Part shown: in pieces, positions 24,843 to 33,040 of the stretch
Position numbering within the stretch: position 1 is the stretch's first letter
Layout: each line of letters opens with the position of its first letter
Source of the DNA: an uncultured Pirellulaceae bacterium
GTDB taxonomy: Bacteria > Planctomycetota > Planctomycetia > Pirellulales > Pirellulaceae
Reading direction: 5' to 3'
Assembly (NCBI GenBank): GCA_938040995.1
Contig: CALHZT010000288.1
Span: forward strand, 1 to 36,362
DNA: 36,362 bases
Position numbers and translations under genes: made by a program
Notes under the pieces: model-generated
Database searches by the model: none
What the model saw: only the letters and a program-made list of their open reading frames with translations
What the model was told of the DNA's origin: nothing

Positions 24843-26804
24843 CTATTTTAGCCACACGTCCACATTCGCCATCTGTTTATCCGAAGGTTCCGCGAGGAAC
24901 GCCAACTTCCAGTTCGCTTCGGGCTTCACCGCGACCGTCGTCGTCAACGTCAACAATTTGCCGCGGCGTGAAATCATCACGTCAATCTGGTCACCGCTTC
25001 TGAACTGTTTTAAGTGGGTCGCCAGTGACTCGTGAATGCCGAACCCGTTGATCCCAATCAAGTCGTCGCCCGGATTGAATCCGGCTTCGAACGCAGGGGA
25101 CGCTGGCTGAACGGACGAGACATGATTCTTGTCGAGTTTGAGTCCCAACCACAGTTCTGGCTTTTCTTCGGCAGGTTCTTCCGCATCTTTGCCAGCTTCT
25201 TCAGCGTTTTCGTCTGGTTCGTCAGCTTTGCTGGCCAACTTATCGGCTGATCCCTTATCGACCGCTGGTTCCTCCGCAGGTTCGTCAGCCGTAGACTCCC
25301 TCGATATTTCACCAGCCTCCGGATCATCTTTCTCCGCATCAGGATCTTTAAACTCCAGGCCCAGCCAATCGAGCGCCAGCTGGTAATCCAGCTCAGTCGT
25401 CGAATCGACCGCAACCTTGAACCACGGTCCCAGATCGTCACCCGCGACTTCACTGGCAACACCTCGAAAGTCGGCTTGCGTGTAGCCCGTTTTCTGGAAC
25501 TTTGTGTACACCGCTCGCATCACGTCGTCCAGGCACTTTTGGTTGCCCGTCAGTTCACGAATTTTCATATCCAGCAAGAACGCCACGATAGCGCCCTTCT
25601 GGTAATAACTGACTCGCGTGTTGGATGAATTCTCATCAGGCCGATAGAACTTGATCCAGGTATCAAACGATGCGTCGCGAAGTGATTGGACATTGCGTCC
25701 GTACGACGACTGGACCTTTTCAATCTTCTCGCTCAGCCGATTCAGGTACTCGTCGCGGTCGATCAAGCCGGCACGTACCAACGCCACGTCCTCGTAGTAA
25801 CTGGTGATCCCTTCGGCGACCCACAAGCTGTCGGTATAGATTTCGTTTTCGTAGTCGTACTTCTGCAACGGTTTGGGACGCAGGCGGCGGACGTTCCACG
25901 TGTGAAAAAATTCATGGCTGGTGAGACTCAACCAGTTCTGATACTTCTCTGGATCGCGAAATGCCCAACGGCTGGCCAATGCCAGATTGCAAAAGTCGTG
26001 TTCGAGGCCGCCACCACTTTCAGCAATTACATTCATGAACAGATAGCGATCGTAAGGCACCACGCCCCAAATCTTCTGATGTTGTTCGACCGTCCTTTTC
26101 AAGTCGCGTGCCGCAGCGTCTCCATCCCAATACCCCGACTCTCCCACGTTCACCAGGTGATGAGTAACGCCGCCAGCCTCGAACGGGTAGGTAGCAACCA
26201 AACCTGCGACGATCGGACTGTCGACTAGTTCATCAAAATCAGCGGCAACAAACGAGTGTTCGTCGTCGCCAGGATTCATGCTGCTTGCGGAATCCTTCCA
26301 TGCTGCAGGCATTTTCAGCGTGACGTGATGCGGCTGATCCATTCGGTCAGGGATCGTCAAAAATGTGGGAGCCCCATTCAGGACCCCACACTGTTGCTTG
26401 ACGAAATTTGTCCTCACTGAGACTTCATTGCAGTACAAACGATAAGAGACCACCAATTCCTGCCCGGCCTTTGTTTTAACGATCCAGCGATTCTTGCGAG
26501 TCTTCTCAAACGGCAGCGAATTTCCGTCACTATCCTTGACCGTCATGCTATCGATGTGCCGCGCGAACTCACGCACGAGGTAAGAACCCGGCGTCCAAAC
26601 CGCCATCATCAATTCCGTCTTGTCGCCGTCAGCTACTGCCCGCATCTGGACTCGAATGTAGTGATTTTTTGCATCAGCCAATTCAACCGAGTACTGAATC
26701 CCGCGAATTTCTTCAGCCGCCGCCGGATCGTACGAAGGAACGAGCAGCACACACGCAAACAACAGTTGGCAAACCAGCGATTTGCAACGGAACAGGAAAA
26801 GCAT
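24843..26804 (-). CDS. M61 family metallopeptidase with C-terminal PDZ domain
   Basis: A 653-residue exported peptidase of the glycyl-aminopeptidase family. A signal peptide covers about residues 1-30. The zinc site is HEFFH (297-301) with the third ligand Glu in VAEGITSYYED; GGGLEH (264-269) and WNVRRLRPKPL are family blocks. A long Glu/Asp/Ala/Pro-rich linker (about 480-545) separates the peptidase from a PDZ domain (PELWLGLKLD, PASPAFEAGFNPGDDLIGIN). The frame opens at 26825, but ATG 26804 has GAGG five bases upstream. Convergent with the ABC permease, 33 bases apart. Confidence 0.92.
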   Translation of the reverse strand: MLFLFRCKSLVCQLLFACVLLVPSYDPAAAEEIRGIQYSVELADAKNHYIRVQMRAVADGDKTELMMAVWTPGSYLVREFARHIDSMTVKDSDGNSLPFEKTRKNRWIVKTKAGQELVVSYRLYCNEVSVRTNFVKQQCGVLNGAPTFLTIPDRMDQPHHVTLKMPAAWKDSASSMNPGDDEHSFVAADFDELVDSPIVAGLVATYPFEAGGVTHHLVNVGESGYWDGDAAARDLKRTVEQHQKIWGVVPYDRYLFMNVIAESGGGLEHDFCNLALASRWAFRDPEKYQNWLSLTSHEFFHTWNVRRLRPKPLQKYDYENEIYTDSLWVAEGITSYYEDVALVRAGLIDRDEYLNRLSEKIEKVQSSYGRNVQSLRDASFDTWIKFYRPDENSSNTRVSYYQKGAIVAFLLDMKIRELTGNQKCLDDVMRAVYTKFQKTGYTQADFRGVASEVAGDDLGPWFKVAVDSTTELDYQLALDWLGLEFKDPDAEKDDPEAGEISRESTADEPAEEPAVDKGSADKLASKADEPDENAEEAGKDAEEPAEEKPELWLGLKLDKNHVSSVQPASPAFEAGFNPGDDLIGINGFGIHESLATHLKQFRSGDQIDVMISRRGKLLTLTTTVAVKPEANWKLAFLAEPSDKQMANVDVWLK

Positions 26805-26830
26805 TTGAACCTCATTAAGAAACATCAGCC

Positions 26831-26856
26831 GGCAAATGCTGGCGGCAAATGCTGGC
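26831..26856. repeat. Two 13-bp tandem units between divergent genes
   Basis: GGCAAATGCTGGC is repeated twice, flanked by TCAGCC and its complement GGCTGA. It sits in the 275-base divergent region between the M61 and dipeptidase genes, where an operator is possible. Nothing else is recognisable in that region. Confidence 0.5.
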
Positions 26857-27079
26857 GGCTGACTGGTTGCTCAACTCGTCTATTTGGCAAACGATCCCTA
26901 CGGTAACTCCACGCCTTCGCTGCGTACAGACTTCCACCCTTCATATAATTTCAGCGGGCTCCGTGCGCTCTGCGTCCTTCGCACTCTGTACTTCTGCCTG
27001 GCCAAACGATAACCTCATAAAAGTGCGTCACTCAGGACGCAAAGGCCACGTCCCAGAATCCCGATGACTTTGTATCACC

Positions 27080-28348
27080 ATGCGCCACAAGCAACTCAAC
27101 TCCGCTGACGTCTACTGCCTCGCGATACTTACGATATCTCTCCTGCTCACCGGCGACTTTGCCAATGCTGATGAAGCCGCCACGCAGGATCGAGGCGTCA
27201 TTACCGTCACCGAACGGGCAAAGAAACTACACCAGTCTTGCCTCGTAATCGACGGCCATAACGACTTGCCGTGGGCCGTTCGTGACAAAGGCGGCGCGTT
27301 CGAAAAGGTCGACATCTCCAAACCACAGGAGGACATGCACACCGACATTCCACGATTGCTCGAGGGCGGCATCGGAGCCCAGTTCTGGTCAGTTTACGTT
27401 CCTGTTTCCACGATGACGGAACGTTCGGCGCTCTCGACGACTCTGGAGCAAATGGACCTCGTCGAAAAAATGTGCGAGCGGTATCCGGAAACGTTTGAGC
27501 TTGCCATGAACACCGACGACATTCGGCGCATTCGCAAGGAAGGGAAAATCGCTTCGATGATGGGAGTCGAAGGCGGCCACTCCATCGAAAACTCGATCAA
27601 TATTCTGCGGCAGCTCTACAAGAAGGGCGCCCGCTACATGACACTGACTCACTCCAAGAGCCTCGACTGGGCCGACTCGTGCACGGGCGAGCCAACGAAT
27701 GGTGGCTTGTCCCCGTTCGGTGAAGAAGTCGTCAGAGAAATGAATCGGCTGGGAATGCTCGTTGATATTTCTCACGTGTCCGATGACTGCATGCGACACA
27801 CGTTGCGAATCACCAAAGCGCCCGTTATCTTTTCGCATTCTTCAGCAAACGGCGTTGCCGACCATCCTCGCAACGTTCCAGACGATGTGCTCAAACTTAC
27901 GGCGAAGAACGGCGGAGTCGTCATGGTCAACTTTTACACCGGGTTCATTGATCCCAGTGAAACCGAAGTCAATCTCAGGCGATACAAGTATTACCTCGAG
28001 ATGCAGGAAAAGTATCCAGATGATGAAGACAAGGTCGACGCTCTCATGAACAAATGGAAAGTCGCACATCCGGTCGATTTTACCTGCACGGCTCACGTGC
28101 TTCTTGATCATATCGAGCACATTATCAAAGTCGCCGGAATTGATAACGTCGGGCTCGGCTCCGACTACGACGGAATTCCGACGTTGCCAAAACAGCTCGA
28201 AGACGTTTCGACTTATCCCGTCATCACCCAGGGGCTCATGGACCGTGGCTACAGCGACGAAGACATTCGAAAAGTCCTCGGCGAGAACTTGATGCGTGCA
28301 TTCAAACGGGCCGAGCAAGTCGCACAGGAGATGAAGTCCGACCAATAG
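27080..28348 (+). CDS. Membrane dipeptidase (M19, renal dipeptidase family)
   Basis: A 422-residue exported zinc dipeptidase that hydrolyses dipeptides, including those with a D-residue at the C-terminal position. A signal peptide covers residues 1-30. Zinc ligands are visible: His60 and Asp62 in IDGHNDLPW, the bridging Glu in GVEGGHSIEN, and His residues in DISHVSDD and IFSHSSANG; VGLGSDYDGIP closes the site. Length fits the family. No good ribosome site precedes ATG 27080. Peptide salvage is the likely role, together with the M61 and S46 peptidases nearby. Confidence 0.94.
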   Translation: MRHKQLNSADVYCLAILTISLLLTGDFANADEAATQDRGVITVTERAKKLHQSCLVIDGHNDLPWAVRDKGGAFEKVDISKPQEDMHTDIPRLLEGGIGAQFWSVYVPVSTMTERSALSTTLEQMDLVEKMCERYPETFELAMNTDDIRRIRKEGKIASMMGVEGGHSIENSINILRQLYKKGARYMTLTHSKSLDWADSCTGEPTNGGLSPFGEEVVREMNRLGMLVDISHVSDDCMRHTLRITKAPVIFSHSSANGVADHPRNVPDDVLKLTAKNGGVVMVNFYTGFIDPSETEVNLRRYKYYLEMQEKYPDDEDKVDALMNKWKVAHPVDFTCTAHVLLDHIEHIIKVAGIDNVGLGSDYDGIPTLPKQLEDVSTYPVITQGLMDRGYSDEDIRKVLGENLMRAFKRAEQVAQEMKSDQ

Positions 28349-28472
28349 CGCAGCTATTGCAGATAGCGCATCGAAGCCGAATTGATTTACGTACATTTCT
28401 TCGGCTTCAGATGTCGATAAATCTTCCATCACCTTTAACCGACTTGCCCCAGCGCTTCAACCGGAGAATTAG

Positions 28473-29348
28473 ATGCCTACCAGGACTGCCAAACCCTCAC
28501 CGCTTGAGGATTTCGCGAGAAGTTCGATGGTTGTGAAGATCATGATCATCACCGGCATTATTTATGTCGCCGACAATTTTCTGTTTGGCAATACGCTCAA
28601 CAAGATTGTCGGTCTCGACGCTGGCATTTTCACGAAACACTGGAAACTTTGGCAACCCATCACTTGCCTTTTCGCGCATGCACCGATGGGCAAACGATCG
28701 GGGGTGATGCACATCCTCTTCAATATGTACGGCCTGTGGTTCTTTGGGCGAGCCGTTGAGAACAGAATTGGCTCGCGCGAATTCCTTGCGTTCTACCTGT
28801 TCACCGGAGCGGCTGCCGCGCTGATCTGGTCGGGTATTGGCATACTCACCGAAAGCAAGGCATCGGGACTGATCGGCGCTTCCGGCGCAGTGTCCGCCGT
28901 CGTTATCATGTTTGCGCTCTCATATCCACATCAAAAAATCCGCTTGCTGTTTCCTCCGGTCACGGTACCTGCGTGGCTTTTGGGAATCTTCATCGTAGGC
29001 ATGGACATTCGAGGCGCTATGGGTTTCGGCGACGACCACGTCGCGTTCGCTGTCCATCTCGCGGGAGCCGCTCTTGCGGTTGTTTATTTCTACTCCCGCA
29101 TTTCATTGACAGGAAAAACTGGTCGGATTCCGCAACATATCAAGGTCGCAAAGAAGAGAACCGCGGTAGCGGCAAATCCAAAAGTCGCAAGGCACACATG
29201 CACGGTTTGCAATGTGACAAGCAACGACAACAAGAATATGCAGTTCCGATACTGCAGCAAGTGCGTGAACACGCCTTGTTACTGCGAGGAACATATTGGA
29301 AACCACGAGCACATCGTTGCTACTGCCGACACATCCGGCAGTTCGTAG
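28473..29348 (+). CDS. Rhomboid family intramembrane protease with Cys-rich tail
   Basis: A 291-residue membrane protein. The catalytic dyad is Ser137 in GLIGASGAV and His195 in AFAVHLAGA; MHILFNMYGL (79-88) is the HxxxN oxyanion motif. About six hydrophobic segments lie between 20 and 210. The last 60 residues carry CTVCN, CSKC, CYC and two His residues, suggesting a zinc-binding cytoplasmic module. GGAGAATTAG gives a good ribosome site before ATG 28473. The natural substrate is unknown. Confidence 0.92.
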   Translation: MPTRTAKPSPLEDFARSSMVVKIMIITGIIYVADNFLFGNTLNKIVGLDAGIFTKHWKLWQPITCLFAHAPMGKRSGVMHILFNMYGLWFFGRAVENRIGSREFLAFYLFTGAAAALIWSGIGILTESKASGLIGASGAVSAVVIMFALSYPHQKIRLLFPPVTVPAWLLGIFIVGMDIRGAMGFGDDHVAFAVHLAGAALAVVYFYSRISLTGKTGRIPQHIKVAKKRTAVAANPKVARHTCTVCNVTSNDNKNMQFRYCSKCVNTPCYCEEHIGNHEHIVATADTSGSS

Positions 29349-29370
29349 TAAAGCGGTCAATCAATTCTGA

Positions 29371-30132
29371 ATGCGTGCGATGAATCAGATCAAATTCACG
29401 ATCGCCGGCATGCACTGCTCGAGCTGCGTGAGTCGCGTAACATCTGCGATCGAAGCGATTGACGGCATCCAGTCTGCCTCGATAACACTCACGCCTCCAT
29501 CAGCCACGATCACGCTCGGCCCATCCGACACGAAAGACACGCACGCATCCCCGGAGTTGCGATCAAGCGTATCCGCCGCGATTGCCGCAGCCGGCGACTA
29601 TTCTATTGCCGACGATCCCGCTGAACAGGCAACCTCGCCTATCGAAATTGAAGCATCGTTTCTGACGACTTATCGGCCAATTATCCTGCTCGTCGGTTTT
29701 CTCATGGTGACTTGCACGATAGTGCAATGGCGGTCGAGCCACTGGTCTGCGCGGGAATTCGCCGCTGATTTTATGGGCGGATTCTTCCTTGCGTTTGCAT
29801 TCTTCAAACTGCTCGACTGGAACGGATTTGCAAGAAGCTTTGCAATGTACGACATCGTTGCGCAACGATCGACGGCTTACGCTCGCGCCTATCCGGTCAT
29901 CGAAGTTGCGATTGGAATCGCGTACCTGCTCCGGTGGCAGCCACTATTCACGAACTGTATCACCCTGGCAATCATGGCCGTCGGAAGTATCGGAGTCTGG
30001 CAGGCAGTTCGCGCGAAACAGAAGATTCAATGCGCATGCCTTGGAACCGTTTTTGATCTACCAATGTCCGTCGTGACGGTCATCGAAAACGGAACGATGG
30101 CCCTAATGGCCATCGCCATGCTACTTCTTTAG
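29371..30132 (+). CDS. HMA domain fused to MauE/DoxX-like membrane protein
   Basis: 253 residues. Residues 5-75 form a heavy-metal-associated domain with GMHCSSCV (Cys16, Cys19), the Cu(I)/Zn-binding pattern of copper chaperones. From about 100 on are four membrane segments of the MauE/DoxX redox-associated family (ADFMGGFFLAFAFFKLLDWN, AYARAYPVIEVAIGIAYLL) ending with a CACLG pair and FDLPMSVVTVIENGTMA. MauE proteins help form disulfides or mature exported proteins; the fusion suggests copper handling at the membrane, which is inferred. It starts 22 bases after the rhomboid gene; ATG 29380 is an alternative start. Confidence 0.88.
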   Translation: MRAMNQIKFTIAGMHCSSCVSRVTSAIEAIDGIQSASITLTPPSATITLGPSDTKDTHASPELRSSVSAAIAAAGDYSIADDPAEQATSPIEIEASFLTTYRPIILLVGFLMVTCTIVQWRSSHWSAREFAADFMGGFFLAFAFFKLLDWNGFARSFAMYDIVAQRSTAYARAYPVIEVAIGIAYLLRWQPLFTNCITLAIMAVGSIGVWQAVRAKQKIQCACLGTVFDLPMSVVTVIENGTMALMAIAMLLL

Positions 30133-30154
30133 CCGAAGACATGAACATGCCACA

Positions 30155-30395
30155 GTGAGCGACACGGCGCCAGCCGCCGGTGGGCCTTTCGTGAGCGGCA
30201 CGGCGCTAGCCGCCGGTGGGCCCAAATCGAAGTGAACGATGGGCATTTCTATCCCTTTGCCCATGTGCGACATTCGAACGCCACTTCGATCATGAAATGG
30301 CGACTCGCCGCTTTCCAAAGTCCGCTTACCTACCGCGGCACCGCCACCTGCTCCCAGATTCAATTCCCAACGGCGGCTAGCGCCGTACCGCTCAC
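30155..30395. repeat. Cluster of three GCTAGC-type dispersed repeats
   Basis: Forward copies at 30155-30184 and 30191-30220 and a reverse copy at 30366-30395 share the CGGCGCTAGCCGCCGGTGGG core (first copy with GCCAGC). The second forward and the reverse copy can pair over about 28 bases. An ATGGGCA/TGCCCAT hairpin lies at 30239-30264 inside. No ORF here is credible. Confidence 0.85.
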
Positions 30396-30460
30396 GAGGA
30401 TCATTCAGATTCCGGACATTCAGGATCGCAGCCCGATTGGCTGGCTGGCTTTTCAATCCG

Positions 30461-30751
30461 CTACGCGTCTTCTTCGACCACTGCGTCCTTGATACGGCCA
30501 AAGCTCTCCTTAATCTCGCCGGCAACGAGCTTGAGGGACTCAAACACGTTCCCCGCCGACTCTTCGACAGCATCTTTGACAGGCTCCCACTCCTCCATCA
30601 TCTTGGCGAACTTGTCCTGCACTTTGTCCCATTCGTCCTTGGCATCTTCTTTGCCGAGGTGAATTTTCAGTGCGAGCTCATCTTTCTGCTGCTTGAGCCC
30701 ACTGATCAGTTCTTCAACGACCTTCTGGTTGTCGCTTTTTTCTTCAGACAT
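30461..30751 (-). CDS. Small acidic helical protein, unknown function
   Basis: 96 residues, almost entirely predicted helix, rich in Glu, Lys and Asp (QKVVEELISGLKQQKDELAL, then EDAKDEWDKVQDKFAKMMEE). It has heptad-like spacing of Leu/Val/Met, no signal and no membrane segment. It resembles coiled-coil stress or scaffold-type proteins only in composition. ATG 30751 has a strong GGAGGAGTAGC ribosome site, which argues that it is really expressed. Repeats lie on both sides. Confidence 0.8.
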   Translation of the reverse strand: MSEEKSDNQKVVEELISGLKQQKDELALKIHLGKEDAKDEWDKVQDKFAKMMEEWEPVKDAVEESAGNVFESLKLVAGEIKESFGRIKDAVVEEDA

Positions 30752-30792
30752 GCTACTCCTCCGTGGAAAGTTGATTCGTTGTTGGGTTAATT

Positions 30793-30953
30793 AGGATCGT
30801 TCGAGAAATTACCGCCTGATCTCCCTCGGTCTTTCCCGCGCAGGCGGAAATCCATTGAATCGGATTGGCTTTTTGATGCAGGGAAAGACTTAATACGCTT
30901 CGAGTGGGTCCCCGCGTTCGCGGGGAAGACGGCCATAGGCCGTCAATTGAGTC
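30793..30953. repeat. Three-hairpin dispersed repeat, copy 2
   Basis: The second copy of the element at 16239-16428, nearly identical base for base apart from about 10 missing bases after GGGAAAGACTT and a single AGGATCGTTCGAGAAATT start. The first hairpin carries a change (GGCGGAAA for GGCGGGAA); the CCCCGCG/CGCGGGG and ACGGCC/GGCCGT hairpins are intact. Confidence 0.9.
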
Positions 30954-31015
30954 GTCATGAACGGAGATTCGAAATTGATCGAACAATCCTAAACAGGCGT
31001 TGATTGGCGCGCTGC

Positions 31016-31378
31016 CTGCTTCAGCGGCTCGGACGGAGCCTCGCCCTCCCGCGCCGCTAGTCGCTTTGCTTACGTGACTGACTTGTTTCTGTTTCTGGAC
31101 GAGGCAGACGCAAAGATCCGGCGGAATTGTGAGCCCGTTTCGCGCGTTTCCTGCTTCTGCGGCTCGGACGGAGCCTCGCCCTCCCGTGCCGCCAGTCGCT
31201 TTGCTTACGTGACTGACTTGTTTCTGTTTCTGGACGAGGCAGACGCAAAGATCCGGCGGAATTGTGAGCCCGTTTCGCGCGTTGCCTGCTTCTGCGGCTC
31301 GGACGGAGCCTCGCCCTCCCGTGCCGCCAGTCGCTTTACTTACGTGACTGACTTGCTTCTGGACAAACCAAACGCGGC
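31016..31378. repeat. 135-bp tandem repeat, about 2.7 copies
   Basis: Units start at 31016, 31151 and 31286 with CTGCTTC; the third is cut short near 31350-31378 where it diverges. Units 1 and 2 differ at a few bases; unit 3 begins to drift after GACTGACTTG. Each has a GGCTC-GGAC-GGAGCC hairpin-like core. 135 is 45 codons, so both strands stay open and give false repeat ORFs. The array abuts the 3' end of the nuclease-like gene. Confidence 0.92.
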
Positions 31379-31380
31379 GG

Positions 31381-32118
31381 TCAGGCGCGAACGGCCTTGC
31401 GACGGGAAACACTCTTTTGGCCGGAAGATTTTCGCTTTCTGGAGCGGCGTTTCCCAGCGGCGAACTCGTAGAGAAATGCGTTGCCCTTCTTGCCAACCTG
31501 GTTGACCGTACCCATGTGCCGAAAACAGTAGCAAATTTTCTGGGCGAGGCCGCGGTGGATATCCATGATCTTTGCGAGGTCGCCCGTGTGGAATGGACGG
31601 GGGAGCCCAGGTGGAACCAGTTGGATCAAGTCGCCATGCGTCGAGAATCGATGCGTCTCACGAATCCCGGTCAGGATTCGATCCTGAACGACAAAGTCGT
31701 TCTTGCGCTTGCGGCGTCGCCGACCGTGTCCAGGGTATCGCAGTTCTTTCACATCCACGAGGGGAACTTCCAGACTCAGGTTGGGATGCGGAAAGACGCG
31801 GGTAAAGTAGAGTAGTTCATCGAAGAGATCGAGTAGACACCCTGTCTTCGGACTCTTTCGCTGACTGACGACTTTGCCATCCTTCTTGTCGAGTTTGACA
31901 AGCCGCTTCTCAATCAGAATCGGCTTCACGACAAGAACACGATGATCCTTGAGCAGCTCCTGAACCTTGTCGCGAATCGCAGCAAGGGATCCGTGCTGAA
32001 TTTCGACGAGCAATCCCGGCTGCACAACGTCGATACGATAATCCCCAAGCGGCACTTCGATTTCTGCCGTGCCGTCGGCATACGCATCTTTCAATTGCTT
32101 GTGCAGAGAAGTCTCCAT
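31381..32118 (-). CDS. Candidate PD-(D/E)XK nuclease-like protein with winged-helix-like C-terminus
   Basis: A 245-residue soluble protein I cannot name. Residues 1-65 have the layout of a minimal PD-(D/E)XK or CoiA-like nuclease core: METSLHKQLKDAY helix, GDYRIDVV strand with Asp30, LLVEIQHGS with Glu39 and Gln41, then AAIRDKVQELLKDHRVLVV. Residues about 90-150 are a linker with a basic patch (GHGRRRRKRKNDFVV). Residues about 172-222 (FHTGDLAKIMDIHRGLAQKI, then CFRHMGTVNQVGKKGNAFLY) look like a winged helix that could bind DNA. The tail is Lys/Arg/Ser-rich. ATG 32118 has AAGAG upstream. Nuclease activity is inferred from motif layout only. Confidence 0.75.
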   Translation of the reverse strand: METSLHKQLKDAYADGTAEIEVPLGDYRIDVVQPGLLVEIQHGSLAAIRDKVQELLKDHRVLVVKPILIEKRLVKLDKKDGKVVSQRKSPKTGCLLDLFDELLYFTRVFPHPNLSLEVPLVDVKELRYPGHGRRRRKRKNDFVVQDRILTGIRETHRFSTHGDLIQLVPPGLPRPFHTGDLAKIMDIHRGLAQKICYCFRHMGTVNQVGKKGNAFLYEFAAGKRRSRKRKSSGQKSVSRRKAVRA

Positions 32119-32314
32119 ACATCTCTTATCGACGCCTGGAGCTTGAGGCTGAATAGATATTTCTCACGGAAAGTAGCATGGACGACTCAAGAGACGAGTG
32201 GACACGTTGCCGTATTGGTCGAGGCTACGAGTCCTTTGCGTTGTCCAACTCAGGGACTCGTTGCCTCGTCCACTACCAAAAAAATACGAGCAGAGCCGAG
32301 TCGAGCCGATACGA

Positions 32315-32866
32315 CTACGGCTCGATGCCAAAGTCGCGGACCGTCAGCAGCGTCTTCAGCTCATAGCCAGCATCCGCGAACGCTTCGGCTCCGCCAGACA
32401 GACGGTCAATGATCGCCGTGATTCCCATTACCTCCAGCCCGAACTCTTCGCACTGCTTAATCGCCTTGATCGAGCTGCCGCCGGTAGTCACCACATCTTC
32501 GACGATCATGACTTTGTCGCCTGGATTTACCGGCCCCTCAATTTGCTTGCCGGCGCCATACTCCTTGGCTTCTTTCCGGACAAAAAAACCACGCAGCGCA
32601 CCCTTCTCCGGATCGCCCCCAACACTACTGAGAATGCCTGCCGTAATTGGCACCGCACCAACTGCCATTCCGCCAACCGCATCGGGCCATTGATCACCCC
32701 AAGTCGCTATCATTCCGTCGGCGACGAGCTTGATACCGGCTGAATCCAGCGCGACGCAGCGACAGTCGAGGTAGTAGCTCGCCTTTTTGCCAGACGCGAG
32801 GGTAAAGTCGCCAAAGCGAAGCGCTTTCTCACGCACGATAGAAATAAGAGCGTCGCGGTCGTACAT
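32315..32866 (-). CDS. pyrE: Orotate phosphoribosyltransferase
   Basis: Pyrimidine biosynthesis enzyme joining orotate and PRPP to give OMP. 183 residues from ATG 32866, which has GGAGG seven bases upstream; the open frame back to 32995 lacks homology and is not used. Family features: FTLASGKKASYYLDCR near the N-terminus, the PRPP-binding VMIVEDVVTTGGSSIKAI and the flexible loop with FFVRKEAKEYG (catalytic Lys). No other pyr genes are adjacent. The 196-base gap to the nuclease-like gene holds no clear feature beyond weak inverted repeats. Confidence 0.93.
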   Translation of the reverse strand: MYDRDALISIVREKALRFGDFTLASGKKASYYLDCRCVALDSAGIKLVADGMIATWGDQWPDAVGGMAVGAVPITAGILSSVGGDPEKGALRGFFVRKEAKEYGAGKQIEGPVNPGDKVMIVEDVVTTGGSSIKAIKQCEEFGLEVMGITAIIDRLSGGAEAFADAGYELKTLLTVRDFGIEP

Positions 32867-33040
32867 CGTGAATCCTCCAGCCACTTTCACAAATTCGGGT
32901 TCGTTGTTGTGAAGATGTTCGCACGAAGAATTGCTGTTGAATAGATGGGGGCCGCCGTACTTCGGGCAGAACCTGCGCGGAGGCCTCTTGCTCAAGACGC
33001 ATTCGCGGGCAGCAACCAGGACGAGTGGATCGCTGACTGA

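Noticed and set aside
25129..25386. Ser-rich plus-strand ORF
   Set aside because: Antisense shadow of the acidic Glu/Ala/Asp linker of the M61 peptidase.
30753..31505. Long repetitive ORFs on both strands across the 135-bp array (minus 30753-31496, plus 31074-31505)
   Set aside because: They result from a repeat unit whose length is a multiple of three; they lack ribosome sites and also run through the three-hairpin repeat or the nuclease-like gene.
32867..32995. 43-residue N-terminal extension of PyrE
   Set aside because: It lacks homology to the family, while ATG 32866 has GGAGG at proper spacing.
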